Part shown: positions 9,250-18,282 of the stretch, piece by piece
Layout: every line of letters starts with the position of its first letter
How positions within the stretch are numbered: the first letter of the stretch is position 1
NCBI GenBank assembly: GCA_021604005.1
Contig: BQIV01000044.1
Coordinates: 1-35,381, forward strand
Length of the DNA: 35,381 nt
Direction: 5' to 3'
Origin: Nitrospirales bacterium
Lineage (GTDB): Bacteria; Nitrospirota; Nitrospiria; Nitrospirales; UBA8639
Position numbers and translations under genes: made by a program
Notes under the pieces: model-generated
Told to the model about the DNA's origin: nothing
The model's database searches: none
The model's input: the letters and a program-made list of their open reading frames with translations, nothing else

Positions 9250-9695
9250 GGCTGCATGAACTCGGGCCATCGCCTGGCTCTAAGAAGAAAAGAAAGCGGC
9301 TCGGTCGAGGGCCTGGGTCAGGTCGTGGTAAGACGTCAGGGAAAGGTCATAAGGGGCTGTTGGCGCGATCTGGCTTGAAAAATCAAGCGGGATTTGAAGG
9401 TGGCCAAACACCGTTGGCGAGACGTTTGCCAAAGCGTGGCTTCACGAACATATTTCGCATCCCCTATGTCATCATTAATCTTAAGGCTTTATCGGCTTTT
9501 ACAGAAGGGGCAACCGTTTCTCCTGACGCCATGCGTGAGGCTGGGTTGGTCAAGGGGCGAGGATCTCAGATAAAGATTCTTGGCGACGGCGAGTTGGGTT
9601 ATCCTTTAGTTGTCGAAGCTCACAAATTTAGTGAAGCGGCAAAGCAGAAGATCGAGAAGGTCGGTGGGCAAGTAAAGGTGATCAGCCGTGCTTGA
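9246..9695 (+). CDS. rplO: 50S ribosomal protein L15
   Basis: 149 residues. [20 protein letters not shown] and the glycine/lysine-rich [14 protein letters not shown] tail that penetrates the large subunit are diagnostic, as is the globular C-terminal region [20 protein letters not shown]. The ATG overlaps the rpmD stop (ATGA at 9246-9249), and the end overlaps secY by 8 bp. Confidence 0.97.
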   Translation: MRLHELGPSPGSKKKRKRLGRGPGSGRGKTSGKGHKGLLARSGLKNQAGFEGGQTPLARRLPKRGFTNIFRIPYVIINLKALSAFTEGATVSPDAMREAGLVKGRGSQIKILGDGELGYPLVVEAHKFSEAAKQKIEKVGGQVKVISRA

Positions 9696-11001
9696 ACGGC
9701 TCATCACGAGCCTCCAAAACATCTTTAAAATTCCAGAGCTACGAAGCCGCGTATTGTTTACGTTGGCGATGTTGGCTGTGTATAGGATGGGAGCACATAT
9801 TCCCACCCCTGGAATTAATAATGAAGAACTCTTTAGTTTCTTGCAGGATCGAGGGGGAGCTCTTATGGGCTTCCTCGATATTTTTTCTGGAGGAGCATTA
9901 TCGAGGCTAACTATTTTTGCATTGGGTATTATGCCCTATATCAGTGCCTCGATTATTATTCAACTCCTCACTGTTGTTGTTCCTCATTTATCCAAGCTGG
10001 CGAAGGAGGGTGAGCGAGGTCGAAAAGCCATCATTCAATACACGAGATACGGAACCATTGGCATAGCGCTTATTCAAGGTTTCGGTATTTCATTGGGTCT
10101 TGAAGGAATGAATCAAGGTGCATTTGTCTTGGAGCCAGGGTGGTCTTTTCGATTTATGACCGTCATTACATTAACGGCAGGCACAGCATTTCTCATGTGG
10201 CTTGGCGAGCAAATCACGGAGCGTGGAGTAGGAAACGGGATTTCACTCATTATTTTTGCCGGAATTGTTGCAAGCCTACCAAGTGCAGTCGTTCAAACGT
10301 TTGATTTATATCAGATTGGACAGATAAGCCTGCCATTGTTACTCTTGCTCGTCGTTGTCATGCTCGCGGTTGTTGCGGCTATTGTCTTTTTGGAGAGCGG
10401 GAGAAGGAAGGTTGCGGTTCAATATGCAAAGCGTGTTGTTGGAAGAAAAGTGTATGGTGGGCAAAGTACGCATATTCCGTTGAAAATCAATACGGCAGGA
10501 GTGATTCCTCCTATTTTTGCATCATCCATCATTGCGTTTCCCGCGACAATTGCCGGGTTTATCCAAGTCCCGTGGGTGCAGTCAATTGGGGCGCAATTAG
10601 CCCCTGGATCTCTTTTGTATACCTTGCTGTATGTCGGTCTCATCTTGTTTTTCTGCTTTTTCTATACCGCCGTAGTCCTAAACCCTGTGGATATGGCTGA
10701 TAATATGAAAAAGCATGGTGGCTTCATTCCTGGTATTCGTCCGGGGCAGCGTACGGCGGATTATATTTACAAGGTACTGACAAGAATTACGTTTGCCGGG
10801 GCCATATATTTGGCCATCGTCTGCGTTATTCCTGAATTACTCATATATAAGTTGAATATGCCGTTTTACTTTGGTGGGACATCTCTCTTGATTGTAATTG
10901 GTGTGGGATTAGACACTGCACAGCAGATTGAGTCGCATATGTTGATGCGTAATTATGATGGCTTTTTATCTAAAGGGCCCTTGCGTGGGAGGAGTTCATA
11001 G
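9688..11001 (+). CDS. secY: Preprotein translocase channel SecY
   Basis: 437 residues with the ten hydrophobic segments expected of the SecYEG channel. [15 protein letters not shown] follows the first helix, the plug region is around [20 protein letters not shown], and the cytosolic loop with [20 protein letters not shown] is highly conserved. It moves unfolded preproteins across or into the inner membrane with SecE, SecG and SecA. GTG start at 9688, overlapping rplO by 8 bp. Its usual spc-operon place next to adk and map is kept. Confidence 0.98.
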   Translation: MLERLITSLQNIFKIPELRSRVLFTLAMLAVYRMGAHIPTPGINNEELFSFLQDRGGALMGFLDIFSGGALSRLTIFALGIMPYISASIIIQLLTVVVPHLSKLAKEGERGRKAIIQYTRYGTIGIALIQGFGISLGLEGMNQGAFVLEPGWSFRFMTVITLTAGTAFLMWLGEQITERGVGNGISLIIFAGIVASLPSAVVQTFDLYQIGQISLPLLLLLVVVMLAVVAAIVFLESGRRKVAVQYAKRVVGRKVYGGQSTHIPLKINTAGVIPPIFASSIIAFPATIAGFIQVPWVQSIGAQLAPGSLLYTLLYVGLILFFCFFYTAVVLNPVDMADNMKKHGGFIPGIRPGQRTADYIYKVLTRITFAGAIYLAIVCVIPELLIYKLNMPFYFGGTSLLIVIGVGLDTAQQIESHMLMRNYDGFLSKGPLRGRSS

Positions 11002-11003
11002 CA

Positions 11004-11651
11004 ATGCGTGTCATCTTTCTCGGTCCGCCTGGGGTAGGTAAGGGCACACAAGCTGATGCAATTGCGAGCAGGTTTGCCATTGCAAAAATTTCCACAGGTG
11101 ACCTCCTTCGTGATGGAGTGGCCAATGGAACGGCGCTGGGTTTAAAAGCCAAAGAATACATGGATAGTGGAGGCTTGGTGCCAGACGAAGTGGTCATTGG
11201 ACTCATTGAGGAAAAGCTCATAGCGCCAGAAAGTCGAACGGGGTTTTTGTTAGATGGCTTCCCTCGCACTGTGGCACAGGCCAATACATTATCGGAAATC
11301 TTGGAAGAGAAGAACCAATCCTTAGATAAAGTCGTCTATTTTGTGCTACCTCGAGAGGAAATTGTACGTCGACTGAGTGGGAGACGAAGCTGCCCTAAAT
11401 GCCGCGCAGTCTTTCATGTTGAATCGATTCCACCGAAAAAAGAAGGAATATGTGATAACTGTGCTACAACGCTTGTGCAACGGAGTGATGATCAGCCGGA
11501 CACGATTCAAGCCAGGCTTTCGGTGTATGAAGAGCAAACCGCACCGCTCATTGAATATTATCGAGATAAAAATAATCTGTGTGAGCTGGATGGTTCAGGG
11601 GCTGTGACTGATGTTCAGGAACGATTGCTCGCAGCGTTATCTGGTTCCTGA
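11004..11651 (+). CDS. adk: Adenylate kinase, zinc-lid type
   Basis: Catalyses ATP + AMP to 2 ADP. 215 residues: P-loop [10 protein letters not shown] at 7-16, AMP-binding region STGDLLRDG near 30, and [14 protein letters not shown] near 80-93. The lid carries four cysteines, C130, C133 (CPKC) and C150, C153 (CDNC), so this is the structural-zinc form common in Gram-positives and scattered elsewhere rather than the E. coli Cys-less lid. It starts 2 bp after secY. Confidence 0.98.
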   Translation: MRVIFLGPPGVGKGTQADAIASRFAIAKISTGDLLRDGVANGTALGLKAKEYMDSGGLVPDEVVIGLIEEKLIAPESRTGFLLDGFPRTVAQANTLSEILEEKNQSLDKVVYFVLPREEIVRRLSGRRSCPKCRAVFHVESIPPKKEGICDNCATTLVQRSDDQPDTIQARLSVYEEQTAPLIEYYRDKNNLCELDGSGAVTDVQERLLAALSGS

Positions 11652-11655
11652 ACGA

Positions 11656-12411
11656 ATGATTGTTCTCAAAACTTCTGAAGAAATTGAGCTGATTGCCAGT
11701 GCATCACAGATCGTGGCGAAATCGCATAGACGAATACTTGCAGAAGTTAAGCCGGGGGTGACGACATTAGAGCTTGACCGGTTAGCTGACGAATGTATAC
11801 GTGAGTATGGGGCTATCCCGGCATTTAAAGGTTACCGTGGCTATCCCAAGACATTATGTGCCTCTGTGAATGAGGAAGTCGTCCATGGCATTCCTTCAGG
11901 GCGAGTTTTAAAAAACGGGGATATTATCGGTCTGGACCTTGGAGCGATTGTCGATGGATTTTACGGAGATGGGGCCATCACCGTATCTGTAGGGGAAATT
12001 TCTCCTGAGATCAAAAAACTTATTATGGTGACGGAAGAGTCATTGCAACGAGGAATTGCACAGGCGATTGTCGGAAATCGTTTATCAGACATTTCTCATG
12101 CAGTCCAATCATACGTCGAGTCTCAAGGGTATTCCGTTGTAAGGGACTTCGTGGGACATGGTATCGGTCGCCAATTACATGAGGAACCACAGGTTCCGAA
12201 TTATGGAAGGCCTGGTCAAGGTCCGCGTCTCAAGGCTGGTATGGTGTTGGCTATTGAGCCCATGGTAAATGTAGGGGGAGCTTCTGTAAAAGTATTGGAC
12301 GATGGGTGGACGGCCGTTACGCGTGATCGATCACTATCGGCGCATTTTGAGCATACAATTTCGATTCAGCCAGAAGGCCCTGCGAGGATTTTGACTGCAC
12401 TGAAACATTAA
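11656..12411 (+). CDS. map: Methionine aminopeptidase, type I
   Basis: Removes N-terminal Met from nascent proteins. From ATG 11656 the protein has 251 residues, the usual type I size; an in-frame ATG at 11611 would overlap adk by 41 bp and add 15 unconserved residues. Metal ligands are visible: D94 (GLDLGA), D105 (GDGA), H168 (GHGIG), E201 (IEPMV) and E232 (FEHT); H77 (VHGIP) is the catalytic His. No clear ribosome binding site precedes 11656, so coupling to adk is likely (4-bp gap). Confidence 0.96.
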   Translation: MIVLKTSEEIELIASASQIVAKSHRRILAEVKPGVTTLELDRLADECIREYGAIPAFKGYRGYPKTLCASVNEEVVHGIPSGRVLKNGDIIGLDLGAIVDGFYGDGAITVSVGEISPEIKKLIMVTEESLQRGIAQAIVGNRLSDISHAVQSYVESQGYSVVRDFVGHGIGRQLHEEPQVPNYGRPGQGPRLKAGMVLAIEPMVNVGGASVKVLDDGWTAVTRDRSLSAHFEHTISIQPEGPARILTALKH

Positions 12412-12438
12412 GAATGTAGTGTGTTGGATGTAGAGTCA

Positions 12439-12642
12439 GTGTTATTCATAGGTGCACTCGAGCAGGATGGGTGAGTGTGTCGTGGCTGTTAAAGCTGAAT
12501 TTTTCTCCAGATTGTTTTACCTTTAAGAGTGAAATGGTAGGTGCTCTCGAGCACGATAGTTGAGATTGTTCTGGCGGTTGAGGATCCTTTATATGTTGAA
12601 GTTGTCTAGGTATTGCGATTGTTATTATAGGTGCTCGAGTGG
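12439..12642 (+). repeat. Degenerate ~89-bp repeat leading into infA
   Basis: In the 227-bp map-infA spacer the motif AGGTGC..TCGAG occurs at 12450, 12539 and 12629, intervals of 89 and 90 bp. Copies A and B match at roughly three quarters of positions over about 45 bp, and copies A and C share GTTATT(C)ATAGGTGC. A and B contain mini-ORFs (12439-12474, 12534-12563) whose peptides end GALEQDG and GALEHDS; in C a 2-base loss brings the same DNA into the infA Shine-Dalgarno sequence and GTG start. Copy B can also fold as GTGCTC-TC-GAGCAC. No known leader was recognised. Confidence 0.6.
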
Positions 12643-12857
12643 CTAAAGAAGATGTTATAGAGGTACAGGGGGCGGTCCAAGAGACCTTACCCAATGCCAT
12701 GTTTCGTGTTAAATTGGACAATGGCCATGTAATCCTCGCACATATTTCAGGGAAAATGAGAATGCATTTTATTAGAATTTTGCCAGGCGATAAGGTCACG
12801 GTTGAACTCTCTCCCTATGACCTGACAAGGGGCAGAATTACCTATCGTTTTAAGTAA
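12639..12857 (+). CDS. infA: Translation initiation factor IF-1
   Basis: 72 residues, the exact IF-1 length, with an S1-like OB fold: [39 protein letters not shown] and [19 protein letters not shown]-1 occupies the ribosomal A site during initiation. The start is GTG 12639, five bases after AGGTG at 12629-12633, which is part of a repeated element (see 12439-12642). rpmJ follows 12 bp later. Confidence 0.98.
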   Translation: MAKEDVIEVQGAVQETLPNAMFRVKLDNGHVILAHISGKMRMHFIRILPGDKVTVELSPYDLTRGRITYRFK

Positions 12858-12869
12858 GGGAGATGAACT

Positions 12870-12983
12870 GTGAAGGTTAAGTCATCGGTGAAACCTATTT
12901 GCGTGAAATGTCAGGTCATTCGCCGCAAGGGAATTGTCCGGGTGCTCTGTTCGAATCCGAGACACAAGCAACGCCAAGGATAA
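12870..12983 (+). CDS. rpmJ: 50S ribosomal protein L36, zinc-binding
   Basis: Small gene of 37 codons plus stop. The product starts [20 protein letters not shown] and ends [10 protein letters not shown]. Zinc ligands C11, C14, C27 and H32 are all present, so it is the C+ form. GTG start at 12870 with AAGGGAG at 12856-12862, spacing 7. It lies between infA and rpsM, the standard place. Confidence 0.97.
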   Translation: MKVKSSVKPICVKCQVIRRKGIVRVLCSNPRHKQRQG

Positions 12984-13032
12984 GCAAAGGGTCTCGCATT
13001 GTATAGTCTTTTTATTCTAGCGAAGTGTGAGG

Positions 13033-13061
13033 CGTTAGCTCAGAGCGCATAAGAGCTAACG
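13033..13061 (+). promoter_or_regulatory. Hairpin upstream of the rpsM ribosome binding site
   Basis: CGTTAGCTC (13033-13041) pairs perfectly with GAGCTAACG (13053-13061) around an 11-base loop. The 3' arm abuts AAAGGAG (13062-13068), the ribosome binding site of rpsM at 13074. There is no T-run, so it is not a terminator. S4 represses the alpha operon at the rpsM start in E. coli, so a ribosomal protein binding site is a reasonable inference, not shown. Confidence 0.55.
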
Positions 13062-13073
13062 AAAGGAGCGTGT

Positions 13074-13445
13074 ATGGCAAGAATTGCAGGGGTTGATTTA
13101 CCGGTCGGGAAACGTATTGATATCGGGTTGCGGTATATATATGGAATCGGGCCTATTCGGGCGAGGGACATTCTTAAAAAAACTGGGGTACCTGGTGAGA
13201 CTCGCGTGAAAGATCTTCAAGAGGAAGATATTGTCAAGCTTCGTGAGGTTATTGATCAGGATTACAATGTCGAAGGTGATCTCCGGAAAGAAGTCACCAT
13301 GAGTATTAAACGACTCATGGATGCCGGTTCTTACCGCGGACTTCGACATCGTAGAGGTCTTCCTGTACGGGGACAACGAAGTAAAACGAATGCAAGAACG
13401 CGGAAAGGTAAGCGGGCAGCTATCGGAGGAAAGGGGCGGAAATAG
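13074..13445 (+). CDS. rpsM: 30S ribosomal protein S13
   Basis: 123 residues. [34 protein letters not shown] and the basic tail [20 protein letters not shown] are diagnostic. S13 contacts P-site tRNA and 50S bridge elements. ATG at 13074 follows a strong AAAGGAG. First gene of the alpha-operon segment; a stable hairpin lies just before its ribosome binding site. Confidence 0.98.
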   Translation: MARIAGVDLPVGKRIDIGLRYIYGIGPIRARDILKKTGVPGETRVKDLQEEDIVKLREVIDQDYNVEGDLRKEVTMSIKRLMDAGSYRGLRHRRGLPVRGQRSKTNARTRKGKRAAIGGKGRK

Positions 13446-13491
13446 CGCGCGCTCTGATCAACGACGGTAAACGGACAAGGAATATACGAGT

Positions 13492-13875
13492 ATGAGTGTA
13501 AAAAAAGGGAAGAAAAAGGAGCGGAAAGTTGTTCAAGCTGGGATCGTTCATATTCAGGCTTCTTTTAATAATACCATTGTCACGATAACCGATATGACCG
13601 GTGGGGCTGTGTCTTGGGCAAGCTCTGGGAGCCAAGGGTTTAAGGGGTCACGAAAAAGTACGCCATTTGCTGCGACTCGTGCAGGTGAAGCTGCGGCGAG
13701 AAAGGCAATGGAACATGGTATGCGACAGGTGGATGTCTATGTGAATGGACCAGGATCTGGTCGTGAGTCTGCTGTTCGAGCGCTACAATCAGCTGGGTTA
13801 CGTGTCACGTTGATTCGGGATGTTACGCCTATTCCTCATAATGGATGCCGACCACCCAAACGCAGACGGGTATAA
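13492..13875 (+). CDS. rpsK: 30S ribosomal protein S11
   Basis: 127 residues. [39 protein letters not shown] and the C-terminal [18 protein letters not shown] are diagnostic of S11, which lines the mRNA exit channel on the platform. The N-terminus [14 protein letters not shown] is lysine-rich. ATG at 13492; 46 bp after rpsM. Confidence 0.98.
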   Translation: MSVKKGKKKERKVVQAGIVHIQASFNNTIVTITDMTGGAVSWASSGSQGFKGSRKSTPFAATRAGEAAARKAMEHGMRQVDVYVNGPGSGRESAVRALQSAGLRVTLIRDVTPIPHNGCRPPKRRRV

Positions 13876-13941
13876 TACAGATTACTTTATCAAATACGAC
13901 TCATTGAGCAATAGGGTTGCATCATCGAAGGGAGGTAGCGT

Positions 13942-14571
13942 GTGGCAAAATATTCAGGGCCAGTTTGCCGCCTATGTAGACGGGAAGGGGTGAAGTTGTT
14001 CTTAAAAGGTACACGATGTATGACGGAGAAGTGTGCCATTGAACGGAGGAGCTATGCTCCTGGTCAACATGGTCAGTCCCGACGGGCGAGAGTCACCGAA
14101 TACGGGGTTCAGCTGAGGGAGAAGCAAAAACTCAGACGAGTCTATGGGATGCAGGAGCGACAATTTCTTGGAACGTTTCGATCCGCAGAACGTCAAGAGG
14201 GTATTACAGGAGAGCTGCTGCTCAGTCTGCTGGAACGGCGACTTGATAACGTGGTCTACCGCCTTGGATTTGCTACATCAAGAAGTCAAGCAAGGCAATT
14301 AGTAAACCATGGCCATGTCATGGTCAATGGGAGAAAGACCGACATTGCCTCCTTTACGGTAAAAGTTGACGATATTGTGGAAATTCGGGAAAAAAGCCGG
14401 AAAATTCCAACAATTCAAGGCGCGCTTGAGACGGTAGAGGGTAGAGGGGTCCCCAATTGGTTAGACTTGGAAAGTGGGGCATTTAAAGGAAGTATTCGTG
14501 CGCTTCCTTCAAAGCAAGACATTGATGTTCTTGTGAATGAACAAGTTGTAGTTGAACTCTATTCACGGTAG
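13942..14571 (+). CDS. rpsD: 30S ribosomal protein S4, zinc type
   Basis: 209 residues, GTG start at 13942 with GGGAGGT at 13930-13936. The N-terminus carries C9, C12, C26 and C31, the zinc knuckle of the C+ form. RRLDNVVYRLGFATSRSQAR and LVNHGHVMVNGRKTDI form the S4 RNA-binding domain. S4 nucleates 30S assembly and commonly autoregulates its operon, which makes the hairpin at 13033 relevant. Confidence 0.98.
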   Translation: MAKYSGPVCRLCRREGVKLFLKGTRCMTEKCAIERRSYAPGQHGQSRRARVTEYGVQLREKQKLRRVYGMQERQFLGTFRSAERQEGITGELLLSLLERRLDNVVYRLGFATSRSQARQLVNHGHVMVNGRKTDIASFTVKVDDIVEIREKSRKIPTIQGALETVEGRGVPNWLDLESGAFKGSIRALPSKQDIDVLVNEQVVVELYSR

Positions 14572-14648
14572 TCCAGAAGGAAAGTAATATCTTAAAGAGT
14601 TGGCCGCTACTCACAACTTATTAAACGAGAACAACGGAAGGGGAAGGT

Positions 14649-15650
14649 ATGATTAAAGGGATGAAGGATTTCCAGCTGCCAATGAGGCTTGAACTGGAAA
14701 AAGAGACCGCCTCTCCCACATATGGCCGGTTTACCGCAGAGCCGTTTGAACGCGGGTTTGGAACCACAGTCGGGAATTCACTGCGTCGGGTGCTGCTCTC
14801 GTCGCTTCCAGGTTCGGCGGTGACATCTGTGAAAATCGAGGGCGTCTTTCACGAGTTCTCCACCATTCCAGGTGTCACGGAAGATGTGACCGTCATTATC
14901 TTAAATGTGAAAGCACTTCGGGTGAATTTACTTTCGGAACGGGCCAAAGCCATTCGATTGAAGAAAAACGGTCCAGGCGAGGTGAGGGCGTCTGATATTA
15001 TGGAGGATCCCGATGTGGTAATTCTCAATCCAGATTTACACATCGCCACTCTTGATAAAGACGGGACGCTTGATATGGAATTAATCGTCAAGCCGGGGCG
15101 TGGATATGTTCCTGCCGAACGAAATAAAGAAGAAGGATTGCCCATTGGCGTCATCCCTGTGGATTCGATATTTTCGCCGATTAAACGGGTCAACTTTCAT
15201 GTGGAAAGCGCTCGGGTTGGGCGCGTCACGGATTATGATAAACTCAATCTGGAAGTGTGGACAGATGGGAGTGTGACTCCGCAAGATAGTGTCGCTTCTG
15301 CAGCCTTGATCTTGCGTGAGCACCTTGATATTTGCATTCCGAATGAAGAAGGTGTTGATGCGAAGCGTGAAGTGTCTGCTGATGAGAGTAGCGAAGAAGT
15401 TAATGTGAATTTGTTTAAAAGCGTTAATGAACTGGAGCTTTCGGTCAGGGCTGCCAATTGCTTGAAAAATGCGAATATTAAGACCATTGCCGATCTCGTT
15501 CAGAAGACGGAAAATGAAATGCTCAAGACGAAAAATTTTGGGAAAAAGTCTCTGAACGAAATCAAGGAAGTTTTAGCAGAAATGGGGTTGGAGCTCGGGA
15601 TCAAGGTCAATGATATGGCCGCAGCCGGGGCCGGAGCCGAATCCAACTAA
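14649..15650 (+). CDS. rpoA: RNA polymerase alpha subunit
   Basis: 333 residues. The N-terminal dimerisation domain has FERGFGTTVGNSLRRVLLSS and VKIEGVFHEFSTIPGVTEDV; the C-terminal domain (about 255-320) has SVRAANCLKNANIKTIADLV and KNFGKKSLNEIKEVLAEMG, the UP-element and activator-binding surface. A short acidic linker (DADESSEEV-like) joins the domains. ATG at 14649 follows GGAAGGGGAAGG, a strong ribosome binding site. Confidence 0.98.
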   Translation: MIKGMKDFQLPMRLELEKETASPTYGRFTAEPFERGFGTTVGNSLRRVLLSSLPGSAVTSVKIEGVFHEFSTIPGVTEDVTVIILNVKALRVNLLSERAKAIRLKKNGPGEVRASDIMEDPDVVILNPDLHIATLDKDGTLDMELIVKPGRGYVPAERNKEEGLPIGVIPVDSIFSPIKRVNFHVESARVGRVTDYDKLNLEVWTDGSVTPQDSVASAALILREHLDICIPNEEGVDAKREVSADESSEEVNVNLFKSVNELELSVRAANCLKNANIKTIADLVQKTENEMLKTKNFGKKSLNEIKEVLAEMGLELGIKVNDMAAAGAGAESN

Positions 15651-15697
15651 CATCATTCGCTTGATTACAGACATTTACGGAAAAAGAGGGACTAGCC

Positions 15698-16111
15698 GTG
15701 CGACATCGAAAAAAAGGCAGGCAGTTAGGGCGGAATACCAAACATCGCAGGGCATTGTATCGTAACCTTGTTACGTCGTTGTTGGAACATGAACGAATTG
15801 AGACAACGGAAGCGAAGGCAAAAGAGTTACGTGGCCTGACGGATAAAATGATTACACTTGGAAAGCTCGGTACTCTCCATGCTAGACGACGTGCATTGAC
15901 GGTGTTGCAAACAAAAGAGACGGTTGAGAAACTCTTTAATGATGTGGCCCCTCGTTTTCATAGCCGACCAGGTGGGTATACTCGAATCATCAAAACTCGG
16001 CGTAGGCCTGGAGATGCAGCCGAACTCGTCGCCATTGAACTTGTTGAAAAACAGGGCGAAGCAGCAGCCACAGCCCCAACCCCATCTTCTTCTGCCGACG
16101 AAGGTAGTTGA
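15698..16111 (+). CDS. rplQ: 50S ribosomal protein L17
   Basis: 137 residues, GTG start at 15698 after [28 protein letters not shown] and [20 protein letters not shown] are diagnostic, as is [21 protein letters not shown] low-complexity Ala/Ser/Pro tail of about 20 residues is lineage-specific and probably disordered. Last gene of the alpha-operon segment; a candidate terminator stem follows at 16148. Confidence 0.97.
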   Translation: MRHRKKGRQLGRNTKHRRALYRNLVTSLLEHERIETTEAKAKELRGLTDKMITLGKLGTLHARRRALTVLQTKETVEKLFNDVAPRFHSRPGGYTRIIKTRRRPGDAAELVAIELVEKQGEAAATAPTPSSSADEGS

Positions 16112-16147
16112 TCCTCGCTCTTCTTTAGGTTGTCTACAGTATCTGAT

Positions 16148-16188
16148 CTGACAGATATCTTTACATAGTGCGGTGAGATATCTGTCAG
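16148..16188 (+). terminator. Perfect 13-bp inverted repeat after rplQ
   Basis: CTGACAGATATCT (16148-16160) and AGATATCTGTCAG (16176-16188) are exact reverse complements around a 15-base loop. A pyrimidine run TTTCTTTTT begins about 8 bases later, at 16197, further from the stem than in a classical intrinsic terminator. It probably ends the ribosomal operon; an operator for a dimeric regulator is the alternative. The rest of 16112-16412 holds no gene. Confidence 0.45.
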
Positions 16189-16250
16189 GACCGACCTTTC
16201 TTTTTCGTACAGATTACAGTAAAAGTCTGTGCCGAGCCGTACTGCATTTG

Positions 16251-16279
16251 TTTACTTGCAATAGGTCGTATGCTATCAT
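16251..16279 (+). promoter_or_regulatory. Candidate sigma-70-type promoter for lptCAB
   Basis: TTTACT (16251-16256) and TATCAT (16274-16279) are separated by exactly 17 bases and match the -35 and -10 consensus at 4/6 and 5/6 positions. It lies after the rplQ inverted repeat and about 135 bp before lptC, which would otherwise have no promoter. Predicted by eye only. Confidence 0.4.
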
Positions 16280-16412
16280 TTTTTAAGGGGTTTTTCCCAA
16301 TTTATACGTATATTTTCATATAGCCGATTCAATGAATTTCCGTATCCTTAAAGCGTGTATCCCGCATTGAAATCCCTTATGGTTCAACAGGATACTTATT
16401 TGGATTCGCTAT

Positions 16413-16985
16413 ATGGGACATAATTGGGTCAGATGGATCCTGACCGGCATTGTATTAGTCATGGGCATGTTTATTGTCCATCGTGTTGTGACGCATATGG
16501 AAGAACGAGCAAGTCAATCATCGGTTCAATCTTCAGCTGCGACACCGGCCGATGCCTGGATAGATGGATTTACGTATAGGCAAACGCAGTCTGGCAAGAC
16601 AAAATGGAAAGTTGCAGCAGAGCGCGCGCAGGTTTTTGAGTCCGAGCATCGAGCGAATTTGGAGACCGTGTTTGTCGAACTTCTTGGAAATGAAACCGCT
16701 ACGCGAGAAATGACTGTCGAAGCTGAAACGGGTACGATTGACACCGTCACCAATAACTTCGCGTTAGATAATGAAAAGGAAATGATGGAGGTCCACCTTG
16801 CTAGCGGATATACGATTTTTTCAACGCATCTCACATGGATTGAAGCATCCAGAAAGTTTACAACACAAACGCCAGTGGTGATTCGAGGGCATGGTCTCAC
16901 CATCACAGGGATCGGTCTTGTGGGAACCATAGATAATGAAGAGTTTAAAGTCTTACGAGATGTGCAGGTGGAGGTGTCGTCATAG
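16413..16985 (+). CDS. lptC: LPS export protein LptC
   Basis: 190 residues. One N-terminal transmembrane helix (about 7-24, WILTGIVLVMGMFIVHRV) anchors a periplasmic beta-jellyroll domain. The segment DGFTYRQTQSGKTKWKVAAE is the usual LptC opening, and later strands include MTVEAETGTIDTVTNNFALD. LptC hands LPS from LptB2FG to LptA. The call rests on this fold pattern plus the following lptA and lptB. No strong ribosome binding site precedes ATG 16413. Confidence 0.85.
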   Translation: MGHNWVRWILTGIVLVMGMFIVHRVVTHMEERASQSSVQSSAATPADAWIDGFTYRQTQSGKTKWKVAAERAQVFESEHRANLETVFVELLGNETATREMTVEAETGTIDTVTNNFALDNEKEMMEVHLASGYTIFSTHLTWIEASRKFTTQTPVVIRGHGLTITGIGLVGTIDNEEFKVLRDVQVEVSS

Positions 16986-17506
16986 CAAAGCTAGGGGTTT
17001 GCTGTTGCTGTCTGTTCCTCATTCTTTGGACGGGCACGGTAATCCCGGACCCCCTGTTGGGGCAAGAAAGTGAGGAGACACATATTCAATCTGATACGAT
17101 GACCGCGCAGAGTAAGGAGCGACGGGCCATCTTCAGAGGGAATGTCGTATTGACTCAAGGCGAATTAGTGGTGCATTCAGATCTGATGATCGTGTGGTGG
17201 AAGCCAACACCGGAAGCAACCGAACAACTGCAGGCAGAGGAATCCCAGGAGACAACAAGCCGAAATAAAATTGAGAAAATTGTGGCCAAGGGGAAGGTGG
17301 TCATTATCAAACCCACAGGGCGAGCTACAAGCCGACAAGCCGTCTACTTTAAGGATGAAGAAAAAATCATCTTAACGGGGTCTCCTGTTGCGTGGCAAGA
17401 TGGGACGCGAGTGAGTGGTTCTAAAATGACGATGTATTTGAAGGAAGATCGAAGCGAAGTGGAAGGTGGTACTCGTGTAATTATGTCAGATGAGGAAGGT
17501 GCATAG
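16982..17506 (+). CDS. lptA: LPS transport protein LptA, probable ATA start
   Basis: Periplasmic OstA/LptA-type protein: [20 protein letters not shown] and [20 protein letters not shown] are the repeated beta-taco strands. The first canonical start in frame is TTG 17057, which would delete the export signal. Upstream, from the in-frame stop at 16946-16948 to 17057, there is no ATG, GTG or TTG, yet codons 16982 onward encode [19 protein letters not shown], a good signal peptide. GGAGGTG at 16970-16976 lies five bases before ATA 16982. From there the protein has 174 residues, normal for LptA. The ATA overlaps the lptC stop. Confidence 0.8.
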   Translation: MAKLGVCCCCLFLILWTGTVIPDPLLGQESEETHIQSDTMTAQSKERRAIFRGNVVLTQGELVVHSDLMIVWWKPTPEATEQLQAEESQETTSRNKIEKIVAKGKVVIIKPTGRATSRQAVYFKDEEKIILTGSPVAWQDGTRVSGSKMTMYLKEDRSEVEGGTRVIMSDEEGA

Positions 17507-17532
17507 ATGGATACGAGAGCGATTCGTTCCTG

Positions 17533-18282
17533 ATGTCGACAGAGACACAGCAAGAGCGCCGGCATCGAATATTCGCGGAAGGACTTCGGAAAAGTTTTAA
17601 GGGGCGGGAAGTTGTCCAGGGTGTCAGTCTTGATCTGGAGGCTGGAGAAATCGTCGGATTGTTAGGCCCAAATGGCGCTGGGAAAACAACCATCTTTGAT
17701 ATGGTCGTGGGGTTATGCCAGCCGGATCACGGGGCCATCTATCTGAATCGTCAAGTTATCACCCATCTGCCCATGTATCAGCGGGCGCGTCGTGGAGTTG
17801 GGTATTTACCGCAGGAGGCATCAATTTTTCGGCGGCTATCTGTTGAAGAAAATATTCTCGCCGTCTTAGAAACATTGAGTTTTAACAAACAGGAACGGTA
17901 TCAACGGTTAGAAGAGTTGCTGAATGAGCTCTCGCTTTTACCACTGAGAAAAAGTAGCGCCTATGCGCTTTCGGGGGGAGAGCGACGACGTTTGGAGATT
18001 ACTCGAGCACTAGCGATGGAGCCTCGCTTCCTGTTATTGGATGAACCTTTTGCTGGAATCGATCCCATTGCTGTCGGGGACATTCAAGACATCATCATCG
18101 CACTCAAGAAGAAACATATTGGAATACTCATTACCGATCACAATGTTCAAGAAACACTCTCAATAACGGATCGTGCCTATATCATTAATGAGGGAACGAT
18201 TCTAGAAGCCGGAGCACCTGAAACGATTGTCTCGAGCGAAAAAGCCAGGGCTGTGTATCTTGGAGAGCGCTTTAGACTGTAA
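17533..18282 (+). CDS. lptB: LPS export ABC transporter ATPase LptB
   Basis: 249 residues. Walker A GPNGAGKT at 45-52, signature [11 protein letters not shown], Walker [15 protein letters not shown] and the switch histidine in [11 protein letters not shown] are all present. The LptB-typical [20 protein letters not shown] follows the Q-loop. LptB drives LPS extraction from the inner membrane with LptF and LptG, which are not in this window. 26 bp after lptA; same operon by orientation and spacing. Confidence 0.95.
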   Translation: MSTETQQERRHRIFAEGLRKSFKGREVVQGVSLDLEAGEIVGLLGPNGAGKTTIFDMVVGLCQPDHGAIYLNRQVITHLPMYQRARRGVGYLPQEASIFRRLSVEENILAVLETLSFNKQERYQRLEELLNELSLLPLRKSSAYALSGGERRRLEITRALAMEPRFLLLDEPFAGIDPIAVGDIQDIIIALKKKHIGILITDHNVQETLSITDRAYIINEGTILEAGAPETIVSSEKARAVYLGERFRL

